A DNA stretch of 64,000 nt, from assembly GCA_964419145.1 (NCBI GenBank), contig CAYQOM010000001.1, positions 434,001 to 498,000 of the forward strand, read 5' to 3'. The position numbers were made by a program, and so were the translations under genes. The notes under the pieces are model-generated. The model did not search any database, had not been told where the DNA came from, and saw only the letters and a list, made by a program, of their open reading frames with translations. How positions within the stretch are numbered: position 1 is the first letter of the stretch; each line of letters begins with the position of its first letter. The stretch is from UBA2336 sp964419145. Its GTDB lineage: Bacteria > Bacteroidota > Bacteroidia > Cytophagales > Cyclobacteriaceae. Shown here piece by piece: positions 41,319-51,011 of this stretch.

Positions 41319-42275
41319 ATGATAAGAGATATAAACGAAATTAACCAAGCCCACGAACGGATTAAACCCTACATCCACCGCACGCCTGTCATCAGCTCGA
41401 CCGGTATCAATGAGCAGGCAGGGTGTAAAATCTTTTTCAAGTGCGAGAACTTTCAGAAGATTGGCGCCTTCAAGGCAAGGGGAGCTATGAATGCTGCACT
41501 TTCGTTAAGTAAAGCAGACCTGGAAAAGGGATTGGCCACGCATTCTTCCGGAAACCATGCGCAGGCATTGGCGCGCGCGGCAAAACTGTTGGGTGTTCCG
41601 GCTTACATTGTTATGCCCTCAACTGCACCCGAAGTGAAAAAACGTGGTGTGAAAGGTTTTGAGGGAAAAATCTTTGAATGTGAGCCCACACTCGCTGCTC
41701 GCGAAACCACTTTGGCAGAGGTGATTGCTCAAACAGGGGCAACGGAGATCCATCCGTTTAATAATTATGATGTGATTGCCGGCCAGGCAACAGCAGCCAA
41801 AGAATTAATTGAAGATACCGACAAACTTGACTTTATTCTGGCGCCTGTTGGGGGTGGCGGATTGTTGAGCGGCACTGCATTGGCCGCGAAATATTTTTCA
41901 TCCGGTACACAGGTAATGGCTGGTGAGCCCGAAGGTGCGGACGATGCTTACCGTTCATTGAAGAGTGGAAAGATAGAACCCTCGCAGGCAAAATCGGTAG
42001 CCGATGGGTTGCTCACTTCATTAGGCGACAAAACGTTTCCCATCATTCGCGAGCATGTAAAGGAAATTATCACCGTTAGCGATCATGAAATTATCGCGGC
42101 CATGCGCATGGTGTGGGAACGCATGAAAATAATCATTGAACCTTCTTGTGCTGTTCCGTTGGCTGCCTTGCTTAAGGAAAAGAAAAAGTTTGCCCGTAAA
42201 AATGTGGGCATTATTCTTTCAGGCGGCAATGTTGATTTGGAACGGGCGTGTAATTTGTTTGTGGAGTATAAGTAA
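41319..42275 (+). CDS. Threonine dehydratase / serine racemase-type PLP enzyme
   Basis: 318 residues, fold-type II PLP enzyme of the short, catabolic kind with no C-terminal regulatory ACT domain. The Schiff-base Lys is in CENFQKIGAFKARGAMNAAL; the Asn that contacts PLP is in HSSGNHAQALARAAKLLG; the phosphate loop is APVGGGGLLSGTALA; a late IILSGGNVDLERA completes the pattern. It deaminates threonine and serine to 2-oxo acids or racemises serine; sequence alone does not decide between these. Starts 4 bp after the ATPase gene. Confidence 0.92.
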   Translation: MIRDINEINQAHERIKPYIHRTPVISSTGINEQAGCKIFFKCENFQKIGAFKARGAMNAALSLSKADLEKGLATHSSGNHAQALARAAKLLGVPAYIVMPSTAPEVKKRGVKGFEGKIFECEPTLAARETTLAEVIAQTGATEIHPFNNYDVIAGQATAAKELIEDTDKLDFILAPVGGGGLLSGTALAAKYFSSGTQVMAGEPEGADDAYRSLKSGKIEPSQAKSVADGLLTSLGDKTFPIIREHVKEIITVSDHEIIAAMRMVWERMKIIIEPSCAVPLAALLKEKKKFARKNVGIILSGGNVDLERACNLFVEYK

Positions 42276-42338
42276 GGTTAATCAGCAGTATCTGAAGTTA
42301 CCAGGTGTTAGTCTTGGTATAGGTTTTGAAACCCCGAA

Positions 42339-42440
42339 TTACCCATTCATCCCAAACAAACTCGTGGTAATGAGGATCATAACAGCCACCATGATGCCAA
42401 TGGCGAGGAAAATCGTTCTGCGTAAGTTGAGGGTTTTCAT
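42339..42440 (-). CDS. Possible 33-residue single-span membrane peptide
   Basis: A 34-codon frame starting at ATG 42440 encodes MKTLNLRRTIFLAIGIMVAV and ends at TAA 42339-42341. It has a positively charged start and one strongly hydrophobic span (IFLAIGIMVAVMILITTSLF), the shape of real small membrane proteins. No clear ribosome-binding site is visible. The rest of the 42276-42566 gap shows nothing else. Confidence 0.4.
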   Translation of the reverse strand: MKTLNLRRTIFLAIGIMVAVMILITTSLFGMNG

Positions 42441-42566
42441 ACCGTAACAGCCATTAGACTACCAAGATGGGCAAAAGGTTGTATGACCGGCAAAATTTTG
42501 TTTCGAACAGTCGGATTAACGTGACGACTTGTAGAGCCTGGCCGATAAACTGAATTTCTGAATGTG

Positions 42567-43475
42567 CTATTGATGCCAGTAATCCAGTAACATCTCGCGG
42601 GCATCGGTAAAAGTAGATTGAATACGCAGTGATTCCTGCAAATAGGGCTTCACTTTTTCATACCGACCCATTTGTTCCAACAACACTGCACAGTTATAAT
42701 ATGCCCGGGCCGAAATTTTAGGATCCTTTGCACCGGTTAGTTTCTCGGAAGCCTGAAATGCGGTTTCATAATCCGAGCGCTTAACAGCATTGCCCACCGC
42801 CTCAAAATCCTTTTTTACATACAACCACCGCGCACGAGTTTCTCGGCCTCCAAAAAAGCATTTTGCATACAAGTCGACATTAACAAGTGCTCCCTCCAAC
42901 GCATCATCACGATTGGAGACAATATTCGGTCCGGCTGCCAGTAAACCACTCAACACACTGCGTGAGCTGTGATTCCTGCGTGCAACTATTACGGTATCAA
43001 ACTGCTGTACACCCGGGCCGCGCATAGAGTATCCTATCTCCACTACGATATCATAAAACGCCTCGCGCTCCTTGCCGGTTTCTGTTTTGGTCACCTCCAC
43101 ATGAGTCTGATCAAAGTATGCGTTGAATTTAGTAATGAAAATACCGTGCGAAGCTTGCTGTCTTGCTAGCAACGAATCTGCGTACCGGATTAAATCTGGT
43201 TCTGCAGAAGCAGGTACTTCAAAGCCTTCTCCCATTACAATGGCAGTACGGTTCACCGTTTCTTCAATAAGTTTTACAAACAGTTCATCCTTGTTGTCGC
43301 GATAGTTTTGTGCTTTTACATCAAACAGGTTAGCCACTACCAGCTTTTCCGGAACAGGAACAACGGGGTGTGGCGGATAGGTGATGATGGTGTTTTGAAG
43401 AACGGTGGGAAGGGAACACGCTGATGCGAACAACACCACTAATATGTAAAATACAAGTTGAGTCAGACGATTCAT
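42567..43475 (-). CDS. DUF6340-type lipoprotein
   Basis: 302 residues. The leader MNRLTQLVFYILVVLFASAC ends in a lipobox Cys. The N-terminal half matches what I know of DUF6340 (YPPHPVVPVPEKLVVANLFD, SHGIFITKFNAYFDQTHVEV). The C-terminal ~90 residues resemble TPR helices (SARAYYNCAVLLEQMGRYEK, VKPYLQESLRIQ). Function is unknown; it is predicted to be lipid-anchored in the cell envelope. Confidence 0.8.
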   Translation of the reverse strand: MNRLTQLVFYILVVLFASACSLPTVLQNTIITYPPHPVVPVPEKLVVANLFDVKAQNYRDNKDELFVKLIEETVNRTAIVMGEGFEVPASAEPDLIRYADSLLARQQASHGIFITKFNAYFDQTHVEVTKTETGKEREAFYDIVVEIGYSMRGPGVQQFDTVIVARRNHSSRSVLSGLLAAGPNIVSNRDDALEGALVNVDLYAKCFFGGRETRARWLYVKKDFEAVGNAVKRSDYETAFQASEKLTGAKDPKISARAYYNCAVLLEQMGRYEKVKPYLQESLRIQSTFTDAREMLLDYWHQ

Positions 43476-43570
43476 GGGGCATTTTAGAATAAAGGTACCC
43501 CAAGATCAATGAGAATCATTGCAAATGCTGCAACCGCCAAAAGAATTAGTGCGAAATGTGCGATTCTGGA

Positions 43571-44020
43571 TCAATTACCAAAATACCCCACACTCTTCGC
43601 CATCAATCCGGCCAGCAGGGGAATAATGAATAGCAGCAGCAGTTCAAGGCGCAACATCCAGAAAATCCTTCCGGGTATGGTAACTACCTCTTCAGGATTG
43701 CCCCTGCGGTTTTTCAAAAAGAAAACGGTTGGGTAAATGGAGAGTAATCCGATACACACAAAAAATGAAAGCTTCGTGTGAAAAATCCAGTTCTTGCTGT
43801 AGAATTCCGCAGGCTTTCCAAAACTTCCCAGCCACAACGTTAAGCCTGCGCCCAGCAACATCAATGCGGCCACACCATACACCGCATCAATGCGTGCCAG
43901 TCTGGCAATTTCCTTTCGGGTAAGTTCACGCTTCAACAACAAATGCTCGGACACAAGTGTGGCTGCAATTGTAAAAATGCTGATGAAGTGAAGGTAGCGT
44001 AGCAGAAGTTCGGTAGTCAT
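43571..44020 (-). CDS. DUF2214 family membrane protein
   Basis: 149 residues with four membrane helices (LLLRYLHFISIFTIAATLVS, AVYGVAALMLLGAGLTLWLG, HTKLSFFVCIGLLSIYPTVF, LELLLLFIIPLLAGLMAKSV). LRYLHFISIFTIAATLVSEH and RIDAVYGVAALML match DUF2214 members. No function is established. Separated from the GNAT gene by 1 bp and transcribed after it. Confidence 0.87.
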   Translation of the reverse strand: MTTELLLRYLHFISIFTIAATLVSEHLLLKRELTRKEIARLARIDAVYGVAALMLLGAGLTLWLGSFGKPAEFYSKNWIFHTKLSFFVCIGLLSIYPTVFFLKNRRGNPEEVVTIPGRIFWMLRLELLLLFIIPLLAGLMAKSVGYFGN

Positions 44021-44021
44021 G

Positions 44022-44501
44022 TTAGTTCAATTTCTTCCTGTAAAACGTATCACAAGCGAAATGCCCGGTATTGCCACAGGCCTTCGGAATTTTTTCAAAA
44101 CCATTTTTCTCGTACAACTTCATCGCGCCCTTCATGGTGTTGAACGTTTCCAGGTAGCAATACTGAAACCCGATTTCAGTGGCAGCTTTCAGGCATTCAT
44201 TCAACACGTGCTGTCCCCAGCCTTTCCCTCTCCCCTCTGGCAGAAAATACATTTTCTTCAACTCACATGTGTCTGCATTGCCTCCTTCCAATGGGGCCAC
44301 GCCTCCACCGCCCACAATTTTTCCATCTTCCTCACAAACAAAGTATGCACAACGCGGCTCATTGTAGGTGGCGTACATATTGTCCACTTCCTTATCGTGT
44401 ATGGCAAAACCCTGACCGCTGGCACCAAACTCAGGCATTACCGTGCGGATGATATTGGCCACCTGGCCGTTGTCCTCCGGGCGTATCTTTCGGATATTCA
44501 T
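44022..44501 (-). CDS. GNAT family acetyltransferase
   Basis: 159 residues from the ATG at 44501 (MNIRKIRPEDNGQVANIIRT). The acetyl-CoA site is clear: LKKMYFLPEGRGKGWGQHVL with the R/Q-x-x-G-x-G/A motif, and YLETFNTMKGAMKLYEKNGF as the late helix. It would transfer an acetyl group to an amine or N-terminus; the substrate is unknown. Start 44531 is in frame but lies outside the family-like N-terminus. Divergent from the S9 peptidase gene. Confidence 0.9.
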   Translation of the reverse strand: MNIRKIRPEDNGQVANIIRTVMPEFGASGQGFAIHDKEVDNMYATYNEPRCAYFVCEEDGKIVGGGGVAPLEGGNADTCELKKMYFLPEGRGKGWGQHVLNECLKAATEIGFQYCYLETFNTMKGAMKLYEKNGFEKIPKACGNTGHFACDTFYRKKLN

Positions 44502-44566
44502 TCGTGTAAAAGTGATAAACTTCACGTGCAATATATTCTATCTTGTCATCAAAAAATACAAATCCT

Positions 44567-46885
44567 ATGCGTACGCTTACCGGTTTTCTTTTCCTGTTGA
44601 TAACCTTAACTGCCACCGCTCAGTTAACCGAACTGACCGTGGAAAAAATTATGCGCGACCCGAAGTGGATGGGTACTTCGCCTTCCAATGTCCGTTGGTC
44701 GCACGACAGCAAAACAATCTATTTCAACTGGAACCCTGAGAACGCTCCGGGTGATTCATTGTACAAGATCACCCTGCAAAATCGTACGCCACAAAAAGTA
44801 TCCAAGGCTGAGCGCATGAGCCTGCCCGGTTCAGGTTCCTACAACAACGCCTATACAAAAATGGTGTATGAAAAAAATGGCGATATCCATTTGCTGGATG
44901 TGGTCTCGGGAAAATCTACCACCATCACCCAAACCGTAGGCCGTGAAAGCAATCCGTATTTTTCAGGTGATGAGAAAAAGATCATTTACACTTACGATCA
45001 AAACTTGTATGCGTGGGAAATCGGAACGGGAAACTTTACCCAACTCACCGACTTCAAACGTGGAAGAAAACCATCTAGCCCTTCAGAAACCGAACAACAG
45101 AAATGGTTGAAGCAAGATCAACTCGCCTACATACAAATTCTTAAAGAGCGAAAAGAAAAGCGCGATGCCTCACGGGCACACCGCGAAACCGAAGAATCAA
45201 AACGCCCTAAAGAAATTTATCTGGAAGAAAAAATGCTAAGCCAGACACAACTTAGTCCGGATGGCAACTATGTAACCTTTGCCCTGACCAAAAATGCAAA
45301 CGCGAAAGCTACCATTGTACCGAACTACGTAACCGAAAGTGGCTTTACGGAAGATCTGAACACACGCACAAAAGTAGGTGCGCCTCAAAACACGCAAGAG
45401 TTTTTCGTGTACGACATTACGCGCGACACGGTGCTCCAGGTTAAAACCGATGACATACCAGGCATTATGGACAAGCCCGCCTATTTGGCTGGTAAAGATG
45501 AAGGAAAAGAAAAGAAACCGCAGCCGCGTGCTGCATCGTTCTTCGGCCCAACCTGGTCGCCCGATGGAAAGCATGCCGTTGTACAGGTTCGTGCGGGTGA
45601 TAACAAAGATCGTTGGATCATGAAGCTGGATGCGGCCACGCAAAAACTTTCACTCATCAGCCGGATGCATGATGATGCGTGGATTGGCGGACCGGGAAGC
45701 TTCAGTTTGGGATGGATCAACAACAATGAACTCTGGTTTGTATCAGAAGAAACGGGCTATGCACATTTGTATGCATACAATTTTACTACGCAGAATACCC
45801 GTGCGCTTACCTCGGGAAAATATGAAGTGCAGCAGGTAACGCTTTCGCGCGATCGCAAAAACTTTTACCTCATCACCAACGAAGTGCATCCGGGTGAAAA
45901 ACATTTCTATCGCTTGCCAGTACAAGGTGGCAAGGCCGAACGCCTGACAGTCCTGACGGGTTCGCATAATGTAGATTTATCACCTGATGAAAAAATGATT
46001 GCTTACCTCTACTCGTACAGCAATAAACCCTGGGAGTTGTTTCTTCAGGAAAATAAATCAACCGCCAAGCCTCAACAAATTACTAACTCGCTATCGGCCG
46101 AATTTAAATCTTATCCATGGCGCGATCCGGTACTCACTACATTCAAAGCCCGCGATGGCGCTGATGTGTATACCCGATTATACAAACCAGAAAAGCCAAA
46201 TGGCGCTGCAGTAATTTTTGTACACGGTGCGGGCTACTTACAAAACGCACACAAGTGGTGGAGCAGCTACTTCCGTGAGTACATGTTCCACAATTTATTA
46301 ACCGACAAAGGTTATACGGTTATCGATATGGACTACCGCGCCAGTGCGGGTTACGGTCGCGATTGGCGAACAGGCATTTACCAGTTTATGGGTGGCAAAG
46401 ATTTAACCGACCATGTAGATGGTGCCGCGTGGCTGGTAAAAGAACACGGTATCGATCCAAAACGCATTGGTATTTATGGTGGATCGTATGGTGGCTTCAT
46501 CACACTAATGGGTATGTTCACCACGCCCGATGTGTTTGCTGCCGGTGCAGCCCTTCGTCCGGTAACAGATTGGGCACACTACAACCATCCGTACACGTCT
46601 AACATTTTAAATCTTCCTTACACCGATAGTTTAGCGTACGCCAAAAGCTCACCCATTTATCATGCTGAAGGATTGAAGGGTGCGTTACTCATGTGCCACG
46701 GCATGATTGATGTGAATGTTCACTTCCAGGATGTAGTGCGCTTGTCACAACGCTTAATCGAACTTGGTAAAGACAATTGGGAACTAGCCGTGTATCCGCT
46801 CGAAGACCATGGCTTTGTAGAACCAAGCAGTTGGGCGGATGAGTACAAGCGGATACTGAAGTTGTTTGAGGAGAACCTGAAATAG
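44567..46885 (+). CDS. S9 family prolyl oligopeptidase-type peptidase, exported
   Basis: 772 residues from the ATG at 44567 (MRTLTGFLFLLITLTATAQL), a signal peptide. The N-terminal part is a beta-propeller with several SPDG/SHDS turns (VRWSHDSKTIYFNW, GPTWSPDGKHAVVQ). The C-terminal alpha/beta-hydrolase domain has IGIYGGSYGGFITLMG (nucleophile Ser), Asp in HGMIDVNVHF, and His in YPLEDHGFVEP. It resembles DPP IV / acylaminoacyl peptidases in the periplasm. A convergent receptor gene follows after a two-way terminator. Confidence 0.93.
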   Translation: MRTLTGFLFLLITLTATAQLTELTVEKIMRDPKWMGTSPSNVRWSHDSKTIYFNWNPENAPGDSLYKITLQNRTPQKVSKAERMSLPGSGSYNNAYTKMVYEKNGDIHLLDVVSGKSTTITQTVGRESNPYFSGDEKKIIYTYDQNLYAWEIGTGNFTQLTDFKRGRKPSSPSETEQQKWLKQDQLAYIQILKERKEKRDASRAHRETEESKRPKEIYLEEKMLSQTQLSPDGNYVTFALTKNANAKATIVPNYVTESGFTEDLNTRTKVGAPQNTQEFFVYDITRDTVLQVKTDDIPGIMDKPAYLAGKDEGKEKKPQPRAASFFGPTWSPDGKHAVVQVRAGDNKDRWIMKLDAATQKLSLISRMHDDAWIGGPGSFSLGWINNNELWFVSEETGYAHLYAYNFTTQNTRALTSGKYEVQQVTLSRDRKNFYLITNEVHPGEKHFYRLPVQGGKAERLTVLTGSHNVDLSPDEKMIAYLYSYSNKPWELFLQENKSTAKPQQITNSLSAEFKSYPWRDPVLTTFKARDGADVYTRLYKPEKPNGAAVIFVHGAGYLQNAHKWWSSYFREYMFHNLLTDKGYTVIDMDYRASAGYGRDWRTGIYQFMGGKDLTDHVDGAAWLVKEHGIDPKRIGIYGGSYGGFITLMGMFTTPDVFAAGAALRPVTDWAHYNHPYTSNILNLPYTDSLAYAKSSPIYHAEGLKGALLMCHGMIDVNVHFQDVVRLSQRLIELGKDNWELAVYPLEDHGFVEPSSWADEYKRILKLFEENLK

Positions 46886-46895
46886 AAAAAGGAGG

Positions 46896-46929
46896 TTCTC
46901 TCAAAAATGGTTTTACCCTTTTGAGAGAG
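46896..46929. terminator. Two-way terminator hairpin between convergent genes
   Basis: Arms TCTCTCAAAA (46897-46906) and TTTTGAGAGA (46919-46928) are perfect. A T-rich tail follows on the plus side (46937-46944). It ends the S9 peptidase transcript and could also act for the convergent receptor gene. Confidence 0.65.
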
Positions 46930-46942
46930 CTTCCATTATTTT

Positions 46943-48877
46943 TTAATTCATCGACATTGAACCTGATAACTTTCTTATCTGATTAGATTGATGAACCAGG
47001 GTAATCATGTCTGCACACCTGCGTAAGAACGAACCATCTTCTTCCGTCCAGGTTCTCTCCTGATTATGCTCACACAGAATAATGCCCATAACACGGCCCT
47101 TGTCAAAAATGTGAGTTCCAAATACGGATGTGATTTCATTTGGCTTGAAATACGGATCAAGTAATTCATGCAGTGTGGTGTGTCGTGTTACATCTTCAGC
47201 CCGCAGTTCATCTTCCTCCGTAATGCTTCGGAAGAAGTACGGAAATTCTGATGCTTTCAAAACTTTGCCTTGATCACCTTCCCGCCTACGACTATACAAT
47301 TTTTCACAGTGTAAAGTCTCTTGCTCTTCGTTGAGTAGCCATAATCCAACACGTGAAACGTTCATGAATGAAAATGCCGAATTCAGGATTTTATCAATTG
47401 CAGACTCCCAATTGCCGGTTTGCACATCGCTATCCTTTGCCAGTTTCTTCATGATACTCCTGATCTGAGCGGTACGCTCAGCTTTGGCTTGAGCCTCCTG
47501 AAGGATCTCTTGCGCATGCTGTTCCTTTCTGCGCATTTCTTCTTGTGTTGCCTGGAGCTCTTCCATATTCTGGCGCATTTCCTCTTCCTGCGCGCGCATC
47601 TCTTCAGTTTGTTGTTGCGATTCAGCCAACAAGCGCTTTACACGCTCAGTAACACGTGAAGAAACAATTGATGAGGCGATGTTTTCACAAACCTTTTTCA
47701 GGAAATCAATTCTGTATTGCTCCAATGGCTTAAAGGATGCCAGTTCAAACACGCCAACAATCTCATCAGCGGTCATTACCGGAACCAAAATAACACAACC
47801 GGGTGTTGCCTCTCCTAATCCTGATGTAATTTGAACGTAATTTTGAGGAACCTTGGTCATGTAGATTACATCGCGCTCCATAAAACATTGTCCGACCAAA
47901 CCTTCCTCAACACTGATTTTCCGCTCCAGGTATTTCTTGCGATCGTACGCATAGCAAGCTGTAAGGTTCAAGTACTCACTTTCATCTTCCTGCTCCAGCA
48001 AAAACAACGCGCCCTGATTCATGCCCATATACTTCACCACTGTGCGCACAAAATCATCAGAGAGCTTTTGAAGCGAATCCGGATTATTGCGGATGACATC
48101 GCCTACTTGCGTAATTCCAATCGTCACAAACTTTTCCTGGTTTTCCTTAATGCTTGCCTTCAACAGATTTTCACGCATAGAGAGCAATGCATTACCCAAC
48201 TCATCCTGATCGTTTTGCAAGTTATACTCAACTGTGAGGTTACCGGAACTGATCTGCTCGGCAAACTCAATATTTTTGGATACGTTCTTCAGCTGATTCT
48301 CTAAGGCAATTTTATTAACCGATTCAGAGATTGTTTTCTTTTCAAGATCGTATGCCCAATATCCACAAATGGCAACGATTACTGCCGCTAATGCTCCGTG
48401 AAACATGAAGGTTTGCAAATCCATGTAATCAAGCTGCGTGAAATAAATTTCCTTGTAGCCCAAATACTGGATGTATGCAAAAGAAGCATGATGAATAACA
48501 ACCAGAATAATCAAGGGTAACTGCAAACGCCAGTTTTGATAGGTGATCAACAAAGTAGAACCTACAAATACAAAGAAGTGCATCTCAAACAGTCCATGCA
48601 TTTGGTAGATAAACTGGGCAGCAAAAATGGCATACACACCACCCAACACATACTGGTACAGGTTGCTGTTGGGCAACAACGTCTTCACAATGAAATACGC
48701 TGCAATGCTTAATCCACCAACACCAATAGCGATGAAGTACGTGTCGTAAAAAAAAGAAAGAAAAATTCCGAACAGAAAATATGCGGCAAGTGCATAGTTC
48801 ATGAATACATCGGATTGCTTTTTGATTGCTTCAAAAATCACTTTCCGTTCCGCGGTGGATAATTTTTTAGTCTCCAT
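46943..48877 (-). CDS. Membrane GAF-domain receptor without output domain
   Basis: 644 residues. Six or so membrane helices fill residues 25-195. They lead into a HAMP-like linker (NIEFAEQISSGNLTVEYNLQ, DQDELGNALLSMRENLLKAS), a first GAF domain (about 265-425; ACYAYDRKKYLERKISVEEG, VGQCFMERDVIYMT), a Gln/Glu-rich coiled coil (about 430-500), and a second GAF domain (about 510-635; FMNVSRVGLWLLNEEQETL, VMGIILCEHNQERTWTEEDG). There is no histidine kinase, GGDEF or methyl-accepting domain, so it must signal by contact with another protein. It is followed 8 bp upstream on the strand by the thioredoxin-like gene. Confidence 0.87.
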   Translation of the reverse strand: METKKLSTAERKVIFEAIKKQSDVFMNYALAAYFLFGIFLSFFYDTYFIAIGVGGLSIAAYFIVKTLLPNSNLYQYVLGGVYAIFAAQFIYQMHGLFEMHFFVFVGSTLLITYQNWRLQLPLIILVVIHHASFAYIQYLGYKEIYFTQLDYMDLQTFMFHGALAAVIVAICGYWAYDLEKKTISESVNKIALENQLKNVSKNIEFAEQISSGNLTVEYNLQNDQDELGNALLSMRENLLKASIKENQEKFVTIGITQVGDVIRNNPDSLQKLSDDFVRTVVKYMGMNQGALFLLEQEDESEYLNLTACYAYDRKKYLERKISVEEGLVGQCFMERDVIYMTKVPQNYVQITSGLGEATPGCVILVPVMTADEIVGVFELASFKPLEQYRIDFLKKVCENIASSIVSSRVTERVKRLLAESQQQTEEMRAQEEEMRQNMEELQATQEEMRRKEQHAQEILQEAQAKAERTAQIRSIMKKLAKDSDVQTGNWESAIDKILNSAFSFMNVSRVGLWLLNEEQETLHCEKLYSRRREGDQGKVLKASEFPYFFRSITEEDELRAEDVTRHTTLHELLDPYFKPNEITSVFGTHIFDKGRVMGIILCEHNQERTWTEEDGSFLRRCADMITLVHQSNQIRKLSGSMSMN

Positions 48878-48884
48878 AGGGTCA

Positions 48885-49499
48885 TTAAAAGAAATTCAAT
48901 TGTGTGGTGCGCTCATCTTCTTCAAATGAACAGCCGTAGGCTTCGGTGGCAAAAAAATCAAATACAGGGGGATTTTGATTATTGAGTAGCGCCACCAATG
49001 CAAGTTCGGCATAGTTGCTGGCCTTGGTTGTACAATAACGCGACTTATTATAATTACCTCTGTAAAAGAGTTTTCCTTCGCGATCAACCAACACGGCCTG
49101 TGGTGTTGCATAAACACCATACGCATTGGCTATTTGCAGTTTATCATCAACAAGGTATTGTTGCTCTTCGCCAAACTCCGAAACGGCTTTACGCTTTGCC
49201 TCAAGGGTTGGAACAACGATAAAAAGCTGCACACTGTCTCCGTATTGCCGGATCAATGATTTTAAATGTTTGGCATTGAAACGCGAACACGGACAATCCG
49301 GATTATAAAAGTGCAAAAACAACGGACCTTCTGGAAGATTGGAAAACGCGTTGGTTGAAACCAACTGCCCCACGGGAACAGCTTTGTAGTTTGCCGGAAC
49401 GGGCGTAGGCAAACTGTATTGGTATTCCTGTTCCCAGAAAATTGCAGCTATGCCACTAAAGCATGCGATCAAAAACAATATGGAGAGGGCAAGACGCAT
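48885..49499 (-). CDS. Thioredoxin-like protein, membrane-anchored or exported
   Basis: 204 residues. It begins MRLALSILFLIACFSGIAAI, a hydrophobic leader or anchor. The redox motif is CPCSRFN in LFLHFYNPDCPCSRFNAKHL; further on AYGVYATPQAVLVDREGKLF and YRGNYNKSRYCTTK are typical of the DUF6436 / AhpC-TSA-like group. A CxC in place of CxxC is unusual for thioredoxins. Function is probably thiol redox chemistry in the periplasm. Transcribed just ahead of the GAF receptor gene (8 bp). Confidence 0.8.
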   Translation of the reverse strand: MRLALSILFLIACFSGIAAIFWEQEYQYSLPTPVPANYKAVPVGQLVSTNAFSNLPEGPLFLHFYNPDCPCSRFNAKHLKSLIRQYGDSVQLFIVVPTLEAKRKAVSEFGEEQQYLVDDKLQIANAYGVYATPQAVLVDREGKLFYRGNYNKSRYCTTKASNYAELALVALLNNQNPPVFDFFATEAYGCSFEEDERTTQLNFF

Positions 49500-49677
49500 A
49501 AAAAATTTCTAACAAAAGTATCTCTTGTAAAATCCCTGAGAACGACTAAAATACCAGTAATAATTTCAATGTAAGAAATTCAATTCCCGTTACGAAAACA
49601 ACCCCGGGCGGGCCAAACACGAAATTAAATTTTGTTTAATCTTTTTGGGATTTCCTTAAAAATTACGGATACAAAAA

Positions 49678-50967
49678 TCAAACAATCCACTTTCCGTCAA
49701 CCAAAGTCCCCAGAATAGCCGCTGAATCGGCCGTGTAGAGAAGGGCGGAAAGCGCATGTTGGATTCCGGCCTGCTTTAATAAAGGAGTAAGTTCGTTGTA
49801 AACAACTGCGTCCAGGGGTTGACCCACCTGAAAATAAGTCTGAACCTGATTTCCCATTGCCTTTCGACCCGCAATAAGTGTTTTGGTGATTAAAACCGAA
49901 GCGCCATCATCAAACGTATTTCTGCGATGGGTGGTAAACCGTTGGGCATAATCGAGCCAACGTAAATCCTCCAACGGATTTAAACTGATGTGGCTATCTG
50001 TTCCAATCGACCAACTGCCGCCATGTTTATAGAAATCGGTTAACCTGAAAATGCCATCACCCAGGTTGCCTTCCGTACCCGGACACAGCACCGCGTTCGC
50101 GCCCGATTTGGCCAAACCCTCCACTTCCCGATCATTCATATGCGTGCAATGCACAATGTGAAAACGATCGTTGAGCGGTAAGTTTTCCAACAACCATTCG
50201 ATAGGGCGCTTGTTCAGTGAGGCAATACAATCATCAACTTCTTTCAACTGCTCAGCCGCATGTAAATGAAAAGGAATGTCTTTAGGGCCCTGCTCAAACG
50301 TTCGTATTACATCCTCGGGCTTAACCGCACGAAGGGAGTGAACACCAAAACCTAGTTTTGCATTGGGGAATTTGGAAACGGCATGCGCGGAATCATCCAA
50401 CAATTGAAAGTATTCGTCAATAGTTTGTGAGATAAACCTCCGCTGACGAGGCATTGGATCTATTCCGAAATTTCCTTTCTGGTAAAAAACAGGCACCAAT
50501 GTAATTTTTATACCCACGTTGGCTGCTGCAGAAAGTAAACGTTCCCCCATCTCAGCAAGATTGTTATACGGTTTACCATTTTTATCGTGATGGAGGTAAT
50601 GAAATTCAGCAACATGTGTGTAACCCTTGCGCAGCATCTGCTTGTAGCACGCAGTGGCCACGTGTTCCATTTCATCGGGATTCATGCTCAACGCGCATTC
50701 GTACATGGCCTCGCGCCAACTCCAGAAATCATCGCTAGTTCCCGGTTCATGTTTTTCGGCCATGCCGGCCATGCCAAATTGAAACGCATGAGAATGCGCA
50801 TTTTGAAAACCCGGCAACGCAAAGCCGTTGATGTATTCAATGGCAACAGCGGGATCGGGTGGAGCGGTTGACAAGGATTGGATGATGCCCTGGTCATCTA
50901 TTTTGAGATAAACGTTTTGCAGCCACCCCTCTTGTTGTAATAGATATTTGAATTGAAAATATTTCAT
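49678..50967 (-). CDS. hutF: Formimidoylglutamate deiminase
   Basis: 429 residues, amidohydrolase fold. HutF converts N-formimidoyl-glutamate to N-formylglutamate and ammonia in histidine breakdown. Metal ligands: LPGFQNAHSHAFQFGMAGMA (HxH), IPFHLHAAEQLKEVDDCIAS and HIVHCTHMNDREV, and Asp in WSIGTDSHISLNPLEDLRW. GTSDDFWSWREAMYECALSM matches HutF-type enzymes. The N-formylglutamate amidohydrolase gene lies 44 bp upstream on the same strand, supporting the pathway. No hutH, hutU or hutI is in the window. The region 49500-49677 downstream shows nothing clear. Confidence 0.9.
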   Translation of the reverse strand: MKYFQFKYLLQQEGWLQNVYLKIDDQGIIQSLSTAPPDPAVAIEYINGFALPGFQNAHSHAFQFGMAGMAEKHEPGTSDDFWSWREAMYECALSMNPDEMEHVATACYKQMLRKGYTHVAEFHYLHHDKNGKPYNNLAEMGERLLSAAANVGIKITLVPVFYQKGNFGIDPMPRQRRFISQTIDEYFQLLDDSAHAVSKFPNAKLGFGVHSLRAVKPEDVIRTFEQGPKDIPFHLHAAEQLKEVDDCIASLNKRPIEWLLENLPLNDRFHIVHCTHMNDREVEGLAKSGANAVLCPGTEGNLGDGIFRLTDFYKHGGSWSIGTDSHISLNPLEDLRWLDYAQRFTTHRRNTFDDGASVLITKTLIAGRKAMGNQVQTYFQVGQPLDAVVYNELTPLLKQAGIQHALSALLYTADSAAILGTLVDGKWIV

Positions 50968-51011
50968 TTGTCAGTCGTAAAATTCGAACAAATACAGCGG
51001 GGCGACATCTT

